Assembly: GCA_034401795.1 (NCBI GenBank)
Contig: CM067367.1
Location: 28,907,916-28,971,915 of the forward strand
Direction of reading: 5' to 3'
Length of the DNA stretch: 64,000 nucleotides
Origin: Chaetoderma sp. LZ-2023a
Taxonomy: Eukaryota > Mollusca > Caudofoveata > Chaetodermatida > Chaetodermatidae
The notes beneath the pieces were generated by a model. That model saw only the letters and a program-made list of their open reading frames with translations, searched no databases and had not been told where the DNA came from. The translations under genes were made by a program, and so were the position numbers. Shown here one piece after another: positions 50,405 to 61,740 of the stretch; position 1 is the stretch's first letter; the number at the start of each line of letters is the position of its first letter.

Positions 50405-50605
50405 ATGTTACTTTTCATCTCAGAGGTGGGAGATAGATTGACACAATAAATCAGCGCATTTTTGCTTTGGCTCATTCTTTGCCATCGCTGTCACATACCT
50501 TTGTCTGAATTGTCTCTACAGCTTGTCCGACGTGTACTAGTCATGATTTAGCTGGGTGCGAAAGCATATCCTCGTTCCCCAGTGCTAGACGTCATCGCCC
50601 TGGTT
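50405..50605 (-). repeat. U repeat, inverted, partial
   Basis: From AGAGGTGGGAGATAGATTGA-linked sequence to GTGCTAGACGTCATCGCCCT, adjoining a reversed CRE-MITE. Confidence 0.68.
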
Positions 50606-50611
50606 CTGATG

Positions 50612-51059
50612 AAGGAATCCCGTTTTAGGCTTCATCCATGTTGGGAAGTACAAGTACGGGTACTTTGGAAATGTACTGACGATGAGTACATGCGAGTACT
50701 TGAAAATCTGTACTCGCGTACACGAGTACATGAGTACCTTGGCTCCAACCCTGGTTGGGATCGACAGATGCCTGGACTACCTGACTATCAATTTCCAGAA
50801 AACTATACAGGTAAGGTGAACATTTTGAAACTAATTTGACTGAGTGCTGTTGCTGCCTATGTTAGTTTCAAAACATTCAACAGCATGTTTATTAAATAGT
50901 AAAGACATACAATTCGTACAACAGCGCTTAGTCCGTTTTCAATTAAGCGTTCGTGTCGAACTTATCTGTCATTTATAACGTCATTAATTATGACGTCATC
51001 CTCAACGTCACGAAGTTGTTTATGACGTTATATGATTGACGGTTAAACTAGAAAGGTCC
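50612..51059 (-). mobile_element. CRE-MITE (family A), reversed, with a small nested insertion
   Basis: Ends CTAGAAAGGTCC at 51059. Carries the GTAC-rich insert at 50647-50753. TGACGTCA near 50993. Confidence 0.82.
50647..50753. mobile_element. 107-bp GTAC-rich insert with 7-bp target duplication
   Basis: GTTGGGA occurs on both sides (50640-50646 and 50754-50760), where other family A copies have a single GTTGGGA(T). The insert is dominated by GAGTAC/GTACTT words. Its right end, GGCTCCAACCCTG, resembles inverted hAT-type termini (CAGGGTTGGAGCC), but no matching left terminus is present. Confidence 0.75.
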
Positions 51060-51069
51060 ATTCAAAGCT

Positions 51070-51225
51070 AGATCCTCTGCTCTCGATGCTCTGACCTCGG
51101 TTACCTAATTTCCTATCATTTTGTGAAATCATACGGTCTCAGAGCTGATATTGCGTCTTGTTAGGTATTACTGATCAGACCCATACTTATCCCCTGTTGT
51201 GTCAACTTGTCATTGCACTGGTAAA
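51070..51225 (-). repeat. U repeat, inverted, short copy
   Basis: Includes GAAATCATACGGTCTCAGAG. It starts immediately after the CRE-MITE. Confidence 0.72.
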
Positions 51226-51598
51226 AACCGGCCAAGACGGCCTCTGCAGTAGTCTTGAGAAATGTCTATTTGCAGACCAAGAGAAGAATATTTTCGAAAA
51301 TGTACCACTGGAATGACTGGCTCGGTTACCGAACCAGTCATTCCAGTGGTAACTTTACCAAAATAATCTTCTCTTGGCCTGCAAATGGACACTGACTAAG
51401 CAAAAAAAAGAAGATTTTCTTGACCACTAACGCTAATCCAGAAGCCGGTCCAAAATGCCATAAAAACTATTTTTCTATATTCTAGTGGTAAATTTACATA
51501 AAAACTTCTCTTCTCTTGGCCAACAAATGGTCATTCACCGGGCAAATATTTCAATTTTCTCGGGAAAATCTTGACACGTTAAAGGGTTAAATGTAGGA
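51226..51598. mobile_element. TTAA-MITE (family P) copy 2, compound
   Basis: Starts around AAACCGGCCAAGACGGCCTC. Hairpin stem centred at about 51326, then a second partial hairpin at 51465-51530. Ends in GTTAAAGGGTTAA. Confidence 0.82.
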
Positions 51599-51639
51599 TT
51601 TCGAACGCTTCGAAGCGCTTCTGACACAAGAGGGGTTAC

Positions 51640-52105
51640 ATACTATTAAGATCACATATCTACTTAAGGCTAGGGTTCAGGGGAAAGTGTTGACAATATG
51701 ATACATGGGTGTTATAAGTTATTAGGAAAGAGTTGTTAAATCTGGGAACCCATGCATGCGTTAGACTTTTTTAACTATATAAAGACAACGTAGCTGATTG
51801 TTTCTTAATCAATCTAATCTTCATTAATACACAACAAGTATTTAAACTGTCATCATCAGTCATCGTCGTTATCAGTCTAAACATATCCATCGTGGAATAA
51901 TCATTATGTATTATTTCATCTCCCTTCGCTGAGATACCTGGTTATTATTTTGAAAATGATGTGGCTGTAGGATGTTATTATTTAGTCGGATACAGGTTAA
52001 TATCCTGATATCAAATGAAAGCATGGTAGCGAAATCCATCCGGGCTCAGTCAGCAGTTGTGGTAGATGTTTCAGAGTTGAGTACTGGTAGATTATAATGC
52101 ATATG
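51640..52105 (-). repeat. V module, inverted copy
   Basis: Reverse complement of V: GATTGTTTCTTAATCAATCT, then CAGTCTAAACATATCC, then GTTTCAGAGTTGAGTAC. Confidence 0.65.
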
Positions 52106-52228
52106 AGAACGATCAATAGCATTCATTCCCCTTCAAATTCTTACACTGGTATTTTGGCCTCTGTGTTTTTGTCGATGTCAGTTGTCGGTCAACGAGGTAC
52201 ACGTTGTATTTATTATCTCCTAGCTAAT

Positions 52229-52618
52229 ATACCTTTCCAGTTTTATCTACGGTCCACCCATCACTCGCTAAGCTCCACCCACACTTCGCTCGTGTTGGGA
52301 TCGATCTATCCCCCGAATGCCCTGACTCTTAATTTCCTGAAAACTATATAGGTAAGCTGTTGAATATTATGAAACTAATTTGACTGGGCGCTGTTGCTGC
52401 AGCGCCCAGTCAAATTAGTTTCAAAATATTCAAGAAAATGTTTATTAAACGGTAAAGGCATACAATTCGTACAACGTGTCGGACTATTAAGCGTTAAAGA
52501 CGGACTAAATCGAGTCATTCATGTCATAATTAATAATTATGACCTCATCCTACAAGTTACTTAGTTGATTATGACGTCATATGAGGTCAGATGATGGATG
52601 GATAAATTGTAAAGGCCC
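52229..52618 (-). mobile_element. CRE-MITE (family A), reversed copy
   Basis: Opens ACCTTTCCAGTTTTATC. The hairpin is nearly perfect with a compact GCTGTTGCTGCAGCGCC loop. TGACGTCA near 52573. Confidence 0.88.
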
Positions 52619-52619
52619 A

Positions 52620-53640
52620 TTACATCCAGGACATATGGAGTTCAGTATCCACGGTCCCGTGGACAGTGTCACACAGGAATACAGGACTCTAGAAGGACAT
52701 TTTCTGAGGGGTCAATAGAACCAATACACTATTGATAAGATGCTAATATTTTCATGGAAAGATTCGTTGTGCTTAATTGGCTACCTGTCACAGACTGTAA
52801 CAAACTGCAACAACCACAGATCGCTTATGTATGATTCCAGATTTTTTGGAAAACAACCCTTAGACAGAGGATACATTGATTTTTTGTTGATATACATTTT
52901 GTGTCACTAAGGTGCACATTATTTTCGTGTGGCCTAGGTCCATCCAGGGCATTTTGGAGTTCAGCATACAAGATCACGTGGACAGTATATCCAACAGAAG
53001 AATGCTGGCGGCAAGAGGGGCATTTCCTTCTGAGAAAAGGCTATGAGTATACAGAGGCGGGGGAGGGTCTAGAAAGGGGGGGGGGGGCTGACCCTAGAGC
53101 GGGTGGGTATGGGGGTCCTCCCCATGAAAGTTTTGAAAATTAGATGACCCAAGAAGCCATTTCCAGCATTCTAACCAATAAAGAAGCACTTAGATTCCAC
53201 CTTCACTTTAAGAATTTTTGTATTTCACTACCAAATGATCGTGGTATTGAGTATCAGGCTGGAGTTGCAGATGGATAAGCCCACTTAAGTCAGGTTAGTG
53301 TTAATGTCCTAATGGGTACATAGTTTTATAGGGTTACTATAAATAATATGAGGGGCCGCAATCCTCAAGAAATTTTGTGAAGATTAGATGCTCTGAGGAG
53401 AAGTCGTTTCCTGCGTTCTGATGACTAAAGAAGCACCTATATGTTTTACGGTACAAGACCATTTAATGACACACCTGCCCCCATACTCATACAAATGGTG
53501 GGGCTGCAACCCCCACAGCCCCACCCCCTCTTCCGCCGGCTCCGGTATAGCATGGGAGCGTTTGATGAAATGCTAATATTTTCATGGAAAGACTTCTTGT
53601 GTTTAATTGCTTCCTTGGCTTTATTGTGGAATTGATGGTA
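52620..53640. repeat. Degenerate repeats with G-rich tract
   Basis: The segment AAATTAGATGACCCAAGAAG (53135) recurs in changed form near 53384, suggesting a ~240-bp tandem unit. A G-run lies at 53076-53088. The frame at 53441 is not convincing. Confidence 0.5.
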
Positions 53641-53837
53641 CGATAAAAGAACTAGATAGGAAACGCGAATCTCTTAGGAGTTAGCTACATTTATAATATG
53701 AAACAGTTTGTGATATATATCTGAAACACCGGCCCTGGGTTTTTTTATATGATGCTCAGTATCCTCATTACTATGAAGCCGAGTCATGTCAATCCTATAG
53801 GACAGGTCACACGATATTTAGGAAGGTGGGAATATCG

Positions 53838-54213
53838 AGAAATCCAGTTTTAGCTATGCCTTACCCGTCTCTAGCGAAGCTGCACCCACACTTCACCCAT
53901 GTTGGGATCGATCGATCGATCCCTGAACTCCCTGACCATCAATTTCCAGAAAACTATATAAGTAAGCAGTTGAATGGTTTGAAGCTAATTTGAGTGGGTG
54001 TTGTTGCTGCCTATGGTAGCAGCAGCGACCGGTAAAATTAGTTTCCAAAATATTCAACAGCATGTTTATTAAATAGTAAAGACATACAGCACCACTTAGT
54101 CCGTCATCAATTAAGCATTCGTGACAAGCTTAGCTACGTCATTGATTATGACGGCATACGCCACGTATTTGATTGTGACGTCATATGATTGATGGATAAA
54201 CAGGAACCGTCCA
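53838..54213 (-). mobile_element. CRE-MITE (family A), reversed copy
   Basis: Carries an expanded GATCGATCGATCGATC at about 53906. Hairpin mismatched near the loop. Confidence 0.84.
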
Positions 54214-54214
54214 T

Positions 54215-54650
54215 TGCGTTTTACACGCGCATTCATCTTGTGACACTTCATATGCCAAATGTATTGGATTAGGAGATCACCTGTTTATAGTGACCACCCT
54301 CTGGTGCTTATTAATGTGGCTCTTTAAAACAGGTTCAGGTATCCACAACAATATTTCTTTTCAATTTCGATTTGAAGACTTTCTGGAAATGAGATAGCAT
54401 TATATTACCCAACCTGGCAGAATTCCAGAATTTCCAGAATGTCTTCCAAACGAAATTACAAATCGAGCTTATAGAATGAAAGATATACCAATGAAAAAAA
54501 AAGATTCGAACTTCATTTCGTTACTCAGGATCTTGCAGCAGTTATGTAATCGGTAGCTTAATATGTTCATAATAAACTTAAAAGCATAGATAATGTTATA
54601 TAATAATAAATCCTGGGAGAAACGCAGAATGAAATGCTTCAATTTAGACG
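54215..54650 (+). repeat. Dispersed repeat Y, copy 2
   Basis: Partner of 49800-50330. Confidence 0.58.
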
Positions 54651-54693
54651 ATTAAAATGCGATGAATATACCTCAGTGATAATTAAATCTTTA

Positions 54694-54998
54694 AAGATTC
54701 TATTTGGCCCGTCTGTAACTCTTAATAGTTCGACACGTTGTACGTGAAGTGTATGTCTCTATAATTTAATAAACATGCTGTTGAATATTTTGAAACTAAT
54801 TTGACTGGACGATGTTGCTGCCATAGGCAGCAAGAGCGCCCAGTCAAATTAGTTCCAAAATATCCAATAGCTTACCTATATAATTTTCTGGAAATGGATA
54901 GTCAGGGAGTTCAGAAATCAATCGATCCCAACACGAGCGAGGTGTGGGTGGAGCTTAGATAGAGGTGGGCGGGGCGTAGCTAAAAATGGAAAAGTCGA
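54694..54998 (+). mobile_element. CRE-MITE (family A), left end missing
   Basis: Lacks the CRE cluster. Hairpin intact (about 54777-54868) and tail GGGCGGGGCGTAGC present. Confidence 0.82.
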
Positions 54999-54999
54999 T

Positions 55000-55500
55000 T
55001 GGTTTGAGGACATAACGTCTGCACCCACAAAAGGACATGGATAGTTATCACAAGAAGGAACGTTGGCCAGTGATAAAGCTTTAGCAAAACTTAAGGGGCC
55101 CAATCACTTTTTCAAGGCCCAAAAATTTATAATTATGCTGCATCAGCACACAGAGTCCTACATTTAGAAACACGGGATGTAATAATTTAGGATGTACTAA
55201 TGTGGAATGTGTTAATTGAATTGCTTTTAAACTTTAAAATATTGTCTCAAGCTCCAATAGACTCGTCAGATAAATAAAATGAGTTTCTAATGACAATCTT
55301 CAAATATGGATAGTAAATTTCGGTCGCCACCTGGGCTAATGAGTTTGAAATTGTGGTAGCCCAGCCTCAAATCTAGTATCCATGCGCTACTGTGCCCGTG
55401 CTGATCTTCATTACTGTACATATGGTGCACCTAAACCTTGTCAAAGATTCTTATATAATCTTTCATGAGAAATAGATTCTTAATATTAACCAATCGTGTG
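55000..55500. other. No recognised feature
   Basis: AT-rich, no coding signature or clear repeat. Confidence 0.4.
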
Positions 55501-55507
55501 TTTACTT

Positions 55508-55890
55508 AAACATTTAATCGTGAAACCGGCCAAAGCAATCGCTTCAGTGGTGTTGAGATATGTCCATTTGCAGGCTAAGAGAAGACTGTTTTTGAAAATT
55601 TACCACTGGAATGACTGGCTCGGTTTCCGAGCCAGTCATTCCAGTGATAAATTTTCAAAAATAGTCTTATCTTGGCCTGCAGATGGACACTAATTATGCA
55701 CAAATTATACTTTTCCTGCCCTTATAATGTTCAAACGGCCTTCATTTGCAGGACAACTGAGACGTTTTTTGTAAATTCCATTGGAAAACTTTTATAAATT
55801 GTCTTCAATTGACCTGCAAATGGATTGCGTTAAATAAGCAAGAATTTCTTCTTTATTACACATCTTGGCCATTAAATGGTTAATTAATAT
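55508..55890. mobile_element. TTAA-MITE (family P) copy 3
   Basis: Near-perfect hairpin centred at about 55626 (ACTGGAATGACTGGCTCGG). Ends in CCATTAAATGGTTAA. A second weaker hairpin follows, as in copy 2. Confidence 0.85.
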
Positions 55891-56110
55891 ATAAATAGTA
55901 TTTTGAGCGCTTTCATGCGTGGTTGACAAAAAAGTGGTTAATCAATTAATTTTTAACCTGGCTCATTCTCTGCCATTGCCTTTCTATCTACATCATGTTT
56001 TATTCGATGTATTATCTAAGCTTGATGAGAAATTACGTCCTCGCTCTGCAGTGCTAGATGTCATCACCCTGATCCTGATTCCACGCTAGAACCTCTGCTG
56101 CAGATGCTGG

Positions 56111-56517
56111 AATATTAGCCGAATCATCGCGACTGACGTTTTATAAACAAATTAAATCGAATTTTGAGCCCGAGAAATACCTAAAATTACTCCCATACCG
56201 GGACGCCATAACATTCTGCCACTTTCGTACGCTAAATCACCAACTCGCTATTGAGACAAAGAGATGGATCGGAATAGAACGCAATGAGCGCCTCTGTAGT
56301 ATATGCAATGTTATAGAAGATGAAATCCATTTTCTCTTCCACTGTCAGAAATATGTGAGAGAAAGACACCGATATATACCTCATTATTATATAAGGGAGA
56401 ATACATTTGAAAAAACCAAAGGTCTATTCGCAATATGTAATAGACCGATACTAAGCAGGATGTGTAAATACTTACGATTTTCAAAACAAAAAGCAACAGA
56501 ACAACATCAACAACAAT

Positions 56518-56519
<2 letters not shown>
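56111..56519 (+). pseudogene. LINE ORF2 C-terminal fragment with CCHC-type knuckle
   Basis: Open from the left junction to TAA at 56517-56519 without an initiating ATG. Recognisable segments are LPYRDAITFCHFRTLNHQLA, then RNERLCSICNVIEDEIHFLF followed by HC. The Cys-x2-Cys ... His ... Cys pattern is the C-terminal zinc knuckle found in many LINE ORF2 proteins. The last residues are encoded by the CAA tract. Only the end of the protein is present, so it has no function. Confidence 0.88.
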
Positions 56520-56548
<29 letters not shown>

Positions 56549-56621
56549 TCATCAACAACAACAACAATAAATTTGTTATCAACGACAACAACAAAAACAA
56601 CAACAACACCAACACCAACAA
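56490..56621 (+). repeat. (CAA)n microsatellite with interruptions
   Basis: CAA units broken by CAT, AAA and ACC triplets. Confidence 0.93.
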
Positions 56622-56725
56622 CTGCTACTGCTACAGCTACTGCTACTGCTACTGCTACTGCTACTGCTACTGCTACTGCTACTGCTACTGCTACTGCTAC
56701 TGCTACTGCTACTGCTACTGCTACT
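56622..56725 (+). repeat. (TGCTAC)n hexanucleotide tract
   Basis: About 17 units, almost pure. Confidence 0.96.
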
Positions 56726-56748
56726 CCTTAAGCGGCGGTATCAACATC

Positions 56749-56870
<122 letters not shown>

Positions 56871-57117
56871 TGCAGTACTCTCATGTATACAGATCTCTAC
56901 CGTCACATGTTTATTGATTTATGTACCCTCATATTCCGTTTAATAACGGACTGAGTGAAATAAAGAAAACTGAAACTGAAACTGGTTACCTAATTTCCTA
57001 TCATATTGTGAAATCATACGGTCTCAGAGCTGATCCTGTTAGTGATATATTACTGAGTGAGCTGTGAGCAGACCAATACGTAAACGTTCAGAGCTCTGCT
57101 CAGAGCTGGGTTTCAAA

Positions 57118-57270
57118 CGGAGGAATCCAGTTTTAGCTATGTCCCGCCAGTCTCTAGCTAACCTCCACCAACGCTTCGCCCGTGTTTGGATATATCGATC
57201 CCCGAAAGCCCTGCATTGACTTTCATTTTCCAGAAAACTATACAAGTAAACTGTTGAATATTTTGAAACT
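57118..57270 (-). mobile_element. CRE-MITE (family A), truncated after the first hairpin arm
   Basis: CCAGTTTTAGCTATGTCCCG to TTGAAACTAATTTGACTTG, then unrelated sequence. A similar arm recurs at 57366-57395. Confidence 0.75.
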
Positions 57271-57539
57271 AATTTGACTTGTCTGCGCGTATTGGAATCG
57301 ATTTGTTTATTTTGTATCCGGAATTTTCAGAATCCCAGTTTCAAGCTATAACTGTACAGGTAAACTGTTGAATATTTTAAGACTAATTTGACCAGGTGCG
57401 TGTGTGTAACTTGAAGTTATACAGGGGCCCCGAAAATTAAGACAAAAAACCTCTTTTTTGTCGCGGTTGATTGGGGGTGGGGTGGGTGTTTGGGGGCCCC
57501 GTGAAAATGCACTTGTTACTCTGTCTTACGTTCGTCCCT

Positions 57540-57790
57540 GATATTCAAAGTGTCACCATCAATCATCACCATTATCAATCTAAACTTTTCTATTGTGAAA
57601 TTTTCAAAACATCTCTGTTCCCTGAGTTAGATTGTGTTTATTTTGAAAATGATGTTGACATAAGCTGTTGTTTGGATAGCTAGATTCACGTCAATATCTT
57701 GACATCAAATTGCAGCATGGTAGCATAGTTAATACCGGCTCAAACAACAGAGGTTGTAGACGCTTCAGGGTCGAGTGCTTTAAGATCATA
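57540..57790 (-). repeat. V module, inverted remnant
   Basis: ATCACCATTATCAATCTAAA and TTATTTTGAAAATGATGTTG match the inverted V at 51640-52105. Confidence 0.58.
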
Positions 57791-57792
57791 TT

Positions 57793-58375
57793 CAAGTTCA
57801 AGTTCAAGTTCAAGTTCAAAGTTGCTTTATTTCATGGTTTTTTCTATACAATCAATACAATCTAAACAGGCAGTCCATCAAAGGCATGGCCTATTGAGTG
57901 ATGGACTCCTTACACACATTACAACATTTATACATTGACATATATATACGACACACAAGACAGTGGCACAGTGACAAAATGGTGAAAACCTACCTTGATA
58001 TGAAAGTCCAGGACTATTTTGGTTTGTTTTGTGGAGTTCGGACATAAACTTTGATATATATGTCATATATACATGTATTTAATACATATATGTCTTCCAT
58101 TAGGCAGTGGGTGGGTAGGGCTGTCCCTTCTTTGATGTTTACATAGATATATGCCACTATGTGCACAAACATAAAACACACGGCATTCAAACACATATTT
58201 ATGGCATTAATATTTAAATACACTCATACATATTTGCTTAACTTGACTTAATTAAACATATATTATACATATACTCCCTATTGGATATTACAGTGACCAA
58301 AACCTTACATTCCTCCTCAAACATCTTACGCAGAGGGCAGGTATTGAATCTTTTATCAAAATGCATTTTGTGCAC
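57793..58375 (-). mobile_element. Probable LINE-like 3' end with (CTTGAA)n tail
   Basis: On the minus strand the sequence ends CCATGAAATAAAGCAACTTT followed by about five CTTGAA units (57793-57820). A hexamer tail next to an AATAAA signal suggests a retroposed 3' end. I recognise no domain in the body, which has only short frames. Confidence 0.55.
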
Positions 58376-58576
58376 GTTATATTCATATGATTATCTCCTG
58401 CTTAATTATATCCAGGAGATATGGAGTTCAGCATCCCAGGTTTCGTAGGCATAGTGTTACAGAACAATGATGGACTCTAGATGGGCATTCTCTTCAGGGT
58501 TGATAGGAAACATCAACGTGTACAGCTAATTATCTTTTGATTTTTTTAAATGCTAATATTTCTAAGCTTTTCTGTG

Positions 58577-58774
58577 CAGTGATCTTGAGGAATGTTCATT
58601 TGCAGGCCAAGAGAAGATATTTTTTTGTAAATTTACCACCGGAATTATTGGTTCGGCAACCGACCGAGGTATTCGTGGTAAAATTTCAAAAATAGTCTCT
58701 TTTGGGCTGCAAATGGACATCATTAAGGAAATATGTTGATTTCTTGACCAAATTTAGTCATTAAAGGGTTAATT
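58577..58774. mobile_element. TTAA-MITE (family P) copy 4, ending at the assembly gap
   Basis: The right end ATTAAAGGGTTAA (TTAA at 58769-58772) is two bases from the N run. The hairpin is diverged near its centre. Confidence 0.82.
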
Positions 58775-59274
58775 NNNNNNNNNNNNNNNNNNNNNNNNNN
58801 NNNNNNNNNNNNNNNNNNNNNNNNNNNNNNNNNNNNNNNNNNNNNNNNNNNNNNNNNNNNNNNNNNNNNNNNNNNNNNNNNNNNNNNNNNNNNNNNNNNN
58901 NNNNNNNNNNNNNNNNNNNNNNNNNNNNNNNNNNNNNNNNNNNNNNNNNNNNNNNNNNNNNNNNNNNNNNNNNNNNNNNNNNNNNNNNNNNNNNNNNNNN
59001 NNNNNNNNNNNNNNNNNNNNNNNNNNNNNNNNNNNNNNNNNNNNNNNNNNNNNNNNNNNNNNNNNNNNNNNNNNNNNNNNNNNNNNNNNNNNNNNNNNNN
59101 NNNNNNNNNNNNNNNNNNNNNNNNNNNNNNNNNNNNNNNNNNNNNNNNNNNNNNNNNNNNNNNNNNNNNNNNNNNNNNNNNNNNNNNNNNNNNNNNNNNN
59201 NNNNNNNNNNNNNNNNNNNNNNNNNNNNNNNNNNNNNNNNNNNNNNNNNNNNNNNNNNNNNNNNNNNNNNNNNN
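58775..59274. other. Assembly gap, 500 N
   Basis: Exactly 500 unknown bases, a round number typical of a placeholder of unmeasured length. Frames across it have no meaning. Confidence 0.99.
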
Positions 59275-59654
59275 ACCCCAGAACCCGACAAACGGTCGGG
59301 ACATTTGATTAATATAAGGGGTACATTGTCTAAATTAAGCCCCTAATTTTGAGAAACATGAATGTTTGGGAAATATATCATGGGACACCTAGATGTATAA
59401 AAGTAAAAACAAATCTTCAATATTCACAGTCAATGCTTTGTTTTGTTACCAGTGAGACAGTTTCGCCAATAAGATCCTAATCTCCATTTCAAATCATCCA
59501 TACCGCTAAGCTGTTGAATATTGTGAAATTAATTTAACTGGGAGCTGTTTCTGCTTAAATCACCAGACTCCAGCTAGAAATGGGTGGGCATAGTTAGACA
59601 TGGGCCACACTATTTGAATGATGACCTGATTAACCTAGTTCACTTTTCCTGTAG

Positions 59655-59868
59655 GCTAGCCGCGTTATTGGAGACAATACGACAGAACAGCTCTGGCGGT
59701 CCAGCATCCATGATGCAGACGGGTATATTACAAGCGCGGCAAAGTTTCGATGACCCGCCCGGCTTGCACGATAAGACAGAGTATTTATTACGAGAATGGG
59801 TGAACATGTATCATTCACCGGCCGCGGGACGGGACAGCACCAAAGCATTTTCGTCTTTTGTAGCTCAG
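59655..59868 (+). CDS. CNOT1: CNOT1 exon (first one visible)
   Basis: Part of CCR4-NOT transcription complex subunit 1, the large helical scaffold that holds the CAF1/CCR4 deadenylases and the NOT module. The acceptor CACTTTTCCTGTAG ends at 59654 (an alternative AG lies at 59658-59659). The first base completes a codon, then 71 codons follow. The peptide [20 protein letters not shown], followed by STKAF, is strongly conserved in animal CNOT1. The donor is CAG|GTAAGA at 59869, phase 0. The exon belongs to the part of the protein between the CNOT9-binding region and the C-terminal NOT1 domain. No earlier exon is visible in this window. Confidence 0.9.
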
Positions 59869-59974
59869 GTAAGAAATTAATGTTAGGTGTACTAATCAAG
59901 CGTGTGGAAACCCAGCTAAATATATTATATTTAGCACACTACCCCTCAAATTTGTTCAAGAAAATTTTAATTTT

Positions 59975-60150
59975 GTCATGGAAAATGTCCATTTGCAGGC
60001 CAAGAGAAGACCTTTTGAAAATTTACCACTGGAATGACTGGCTCGATTATCGGGCCAGCCATTCCAGTTATAAATTTTCAAAAACGGTCTCCTATTGGTG
60101 TGCAAATGGACATTTCTGAGGACCAATGCAGAAGCCGTTTTTGGTTGGAT
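59975..60150. mobile_element. TTAA-MITE (family P) copy 5, in a CNOT1 intron
   Basis: Hairpin centred at about 60047 with arms TTTACCACTGGAATGACTGG. Outer ends degraded. Confidence 0.85.
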
Positions 60151-60154
60151 TGAA

Positions 60155-60230
60155 TGTAAAAAAGTTAATATTTGGAAAATAATTTAAATGGAACTGCTTC
60201 TATTAAAATTATTTTCCAAATATTCCACAG
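60155..60230. repeat. Hairpin in CNOT1 intron
   Basis: Arms around TTTGGAAAATAATTT and AAATTATTTTCCAAA. A core-like structure with different sequence from families A and P. Confidence 0.65.
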
Positions 60231-60784
60231 CTTTCCGGCAATGTTACCGTGAACCTTTGAGAATGGGTTATGGTTGAAAAAGGTAGAAGCAAAAGTATGT
60301 GTCCACTAGTGCTTTGCTATGGTAGGTGGCTTCTTGTTGTAGTCAACGCTCTAGACGACTTAACTTAGCCCTTTGAAACCAGCCATGTTCGGGTATCATA
60401 ATGGCCTATCTCGCCATCGCTGGGAGCATGGGCAATCTTCTTCACCCCTCCCTGCCTCCACCCAGGAATATAAATGGGTACGTGTGTAAAAGCTGAGCTA
60501 GTTGCCTACATGTAGTACACACTTTTAAAGAAATATAAACCCTATCTATAAATGGGATCTAGAAAAATATGGACCCGTTAAATGGCAACCAAACAAAAAA
60601 CTACTGACGGGTGATTCATGTTTATGTGCATAGGTGGTGGTGGCAACACCTCCAGTATTTGCCAACGGCTACAGTATGAGTGAATGATCATAAACTAGTC
60701 TAAAATCTAGCTACTGCTGAATACCTTTAACTACTCAACAGCACTCTGGTGTCAACATTTTGTCTTTTTGCGGTGCCAGTAGTG

Positions 60785-60875
60785 AAGAAACTGGTGTACA
60801 TTTTAAAACAATTTTGGTGGACGATGTTGGTGTCTACGACAGCATCATCTTCCACCAAATTTGTTTAAACATGAA
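60785..60875. repeat. Hairpin in CNOT1 intron
   Basis: Imperfect stem pairing AACAATTTTGGTGGACGATG with CATCTTCCACCAAATTTGTT, loop near GTCTACGACAGCAT. Confidence 0.65.
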
Positions 60876-61000
60876 CACCAGTTCATCTTTTAATTTAATT
60901 TGAAAATTAAAATTTTTGTCATCAGAGTGCTAAGAGTTAAAGTGCCTGCGCGGAATGTTGGCGAGCGTGTGTCCTTAATCGCCATTGTTCTCCTTTTCAG

Positions 61001-61237
61001 ATGCATCAACAAGGAATTTTGAAAACGGATGATCTGATTACACGATTCTTTCGCCTCTGTACAGAGATGTGTGTTGACCTCTGCTATCGTGCTCTGAGTG
61101 AACAGACGCAGAGTCCGACGCTGATTCGTGCAAAATGTTTCCACACATTGGATGCTTATGTGCGACTAATCGCGTTGCTTGTCAAACATTCGGGTGATAC
61201 TACTAATACTGTGACAAAAATTAACTTACTTAACAAG
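61001..61237 (+). CDS. CNOT1: CNOT1 exon, second visible
   Basis: 79 codons, phase 0 on both sides. Acceptor TCCTTTTCAG|ATG, donor AAG|GTAAGA. It starts with [20 protein letters not shown] and ends with [12 protein letters not shown], both nearly invariant in animals. The initial ATG is an internal methionine at the exon boundary, not a start. The stretch near residues 34-43 ([10 protein letters not shown]) is where animal sequences vary in length. Confidence 0.97.
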
Positions 61238-61339
61238 GTAAGATTGGTGGCTGAGATACGCTTAAAATTTCTAGATACAGTACATATCATAAATAAGTTA
61301 ACATGTTAACAAAACAAAACAATTTTGTAAGATGTAAGA

Positions 61340-61740
61340 AATTTTTTGTTGAATGTTTTCAACATAATTAGAAGAAATTTCTGCCTTGAGCAATGTCTTC
61401 CAATCCAGTTATGTTCAAAATATTCAACTGTACATTTTAATTAGTTTTTTGGAAACGGGTCAAGTTATTTCTGAGCAGTAATTTAAACCTAATCCCCAAA
61501 ACAAATACAGAACATCATATAAAAATTTTTAAATACTCTGTTGAATATTCGGGAACTTAGTTGATTGGGAACTGTTGCTGCCTATGACAACATCGGCTTC
61601 CAGTCAAATTATTTGCAAAATACTCAGTCATGAACATTTAATCATTCAACATTTTGTTTAATATTTTAAAACTCATTTGACAGCAACAGCGCCCAGTCGA
61701 ATCAGTTTCAAAATATTCAGCAGCTTAACTATAGTTACCT
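61340..61740 (+). repeat. Hairpin-element remnants in the second CNOT1 intron
   Basis: A TTCCAATC-type stem near 61340-61440, then broken family A-like arms at 61540-61625 and 61660-61725 with the CAGCAACAGCGCCCAGTC motif. These link the gene region to the repeats left of the gap. Confidence 0.7.

Noticed and set aside
58723..59304. Long frames through the N run
   Set aside because: They exist only because unknown bases contain no stop.
61001..61003. ATG at the start of an exon as a gene start
   Set aside because: It directly follows a strong acceptor AG, and the previous exon ends in the same frame with conserved CNOT1 residues, so it is an internal methionine.
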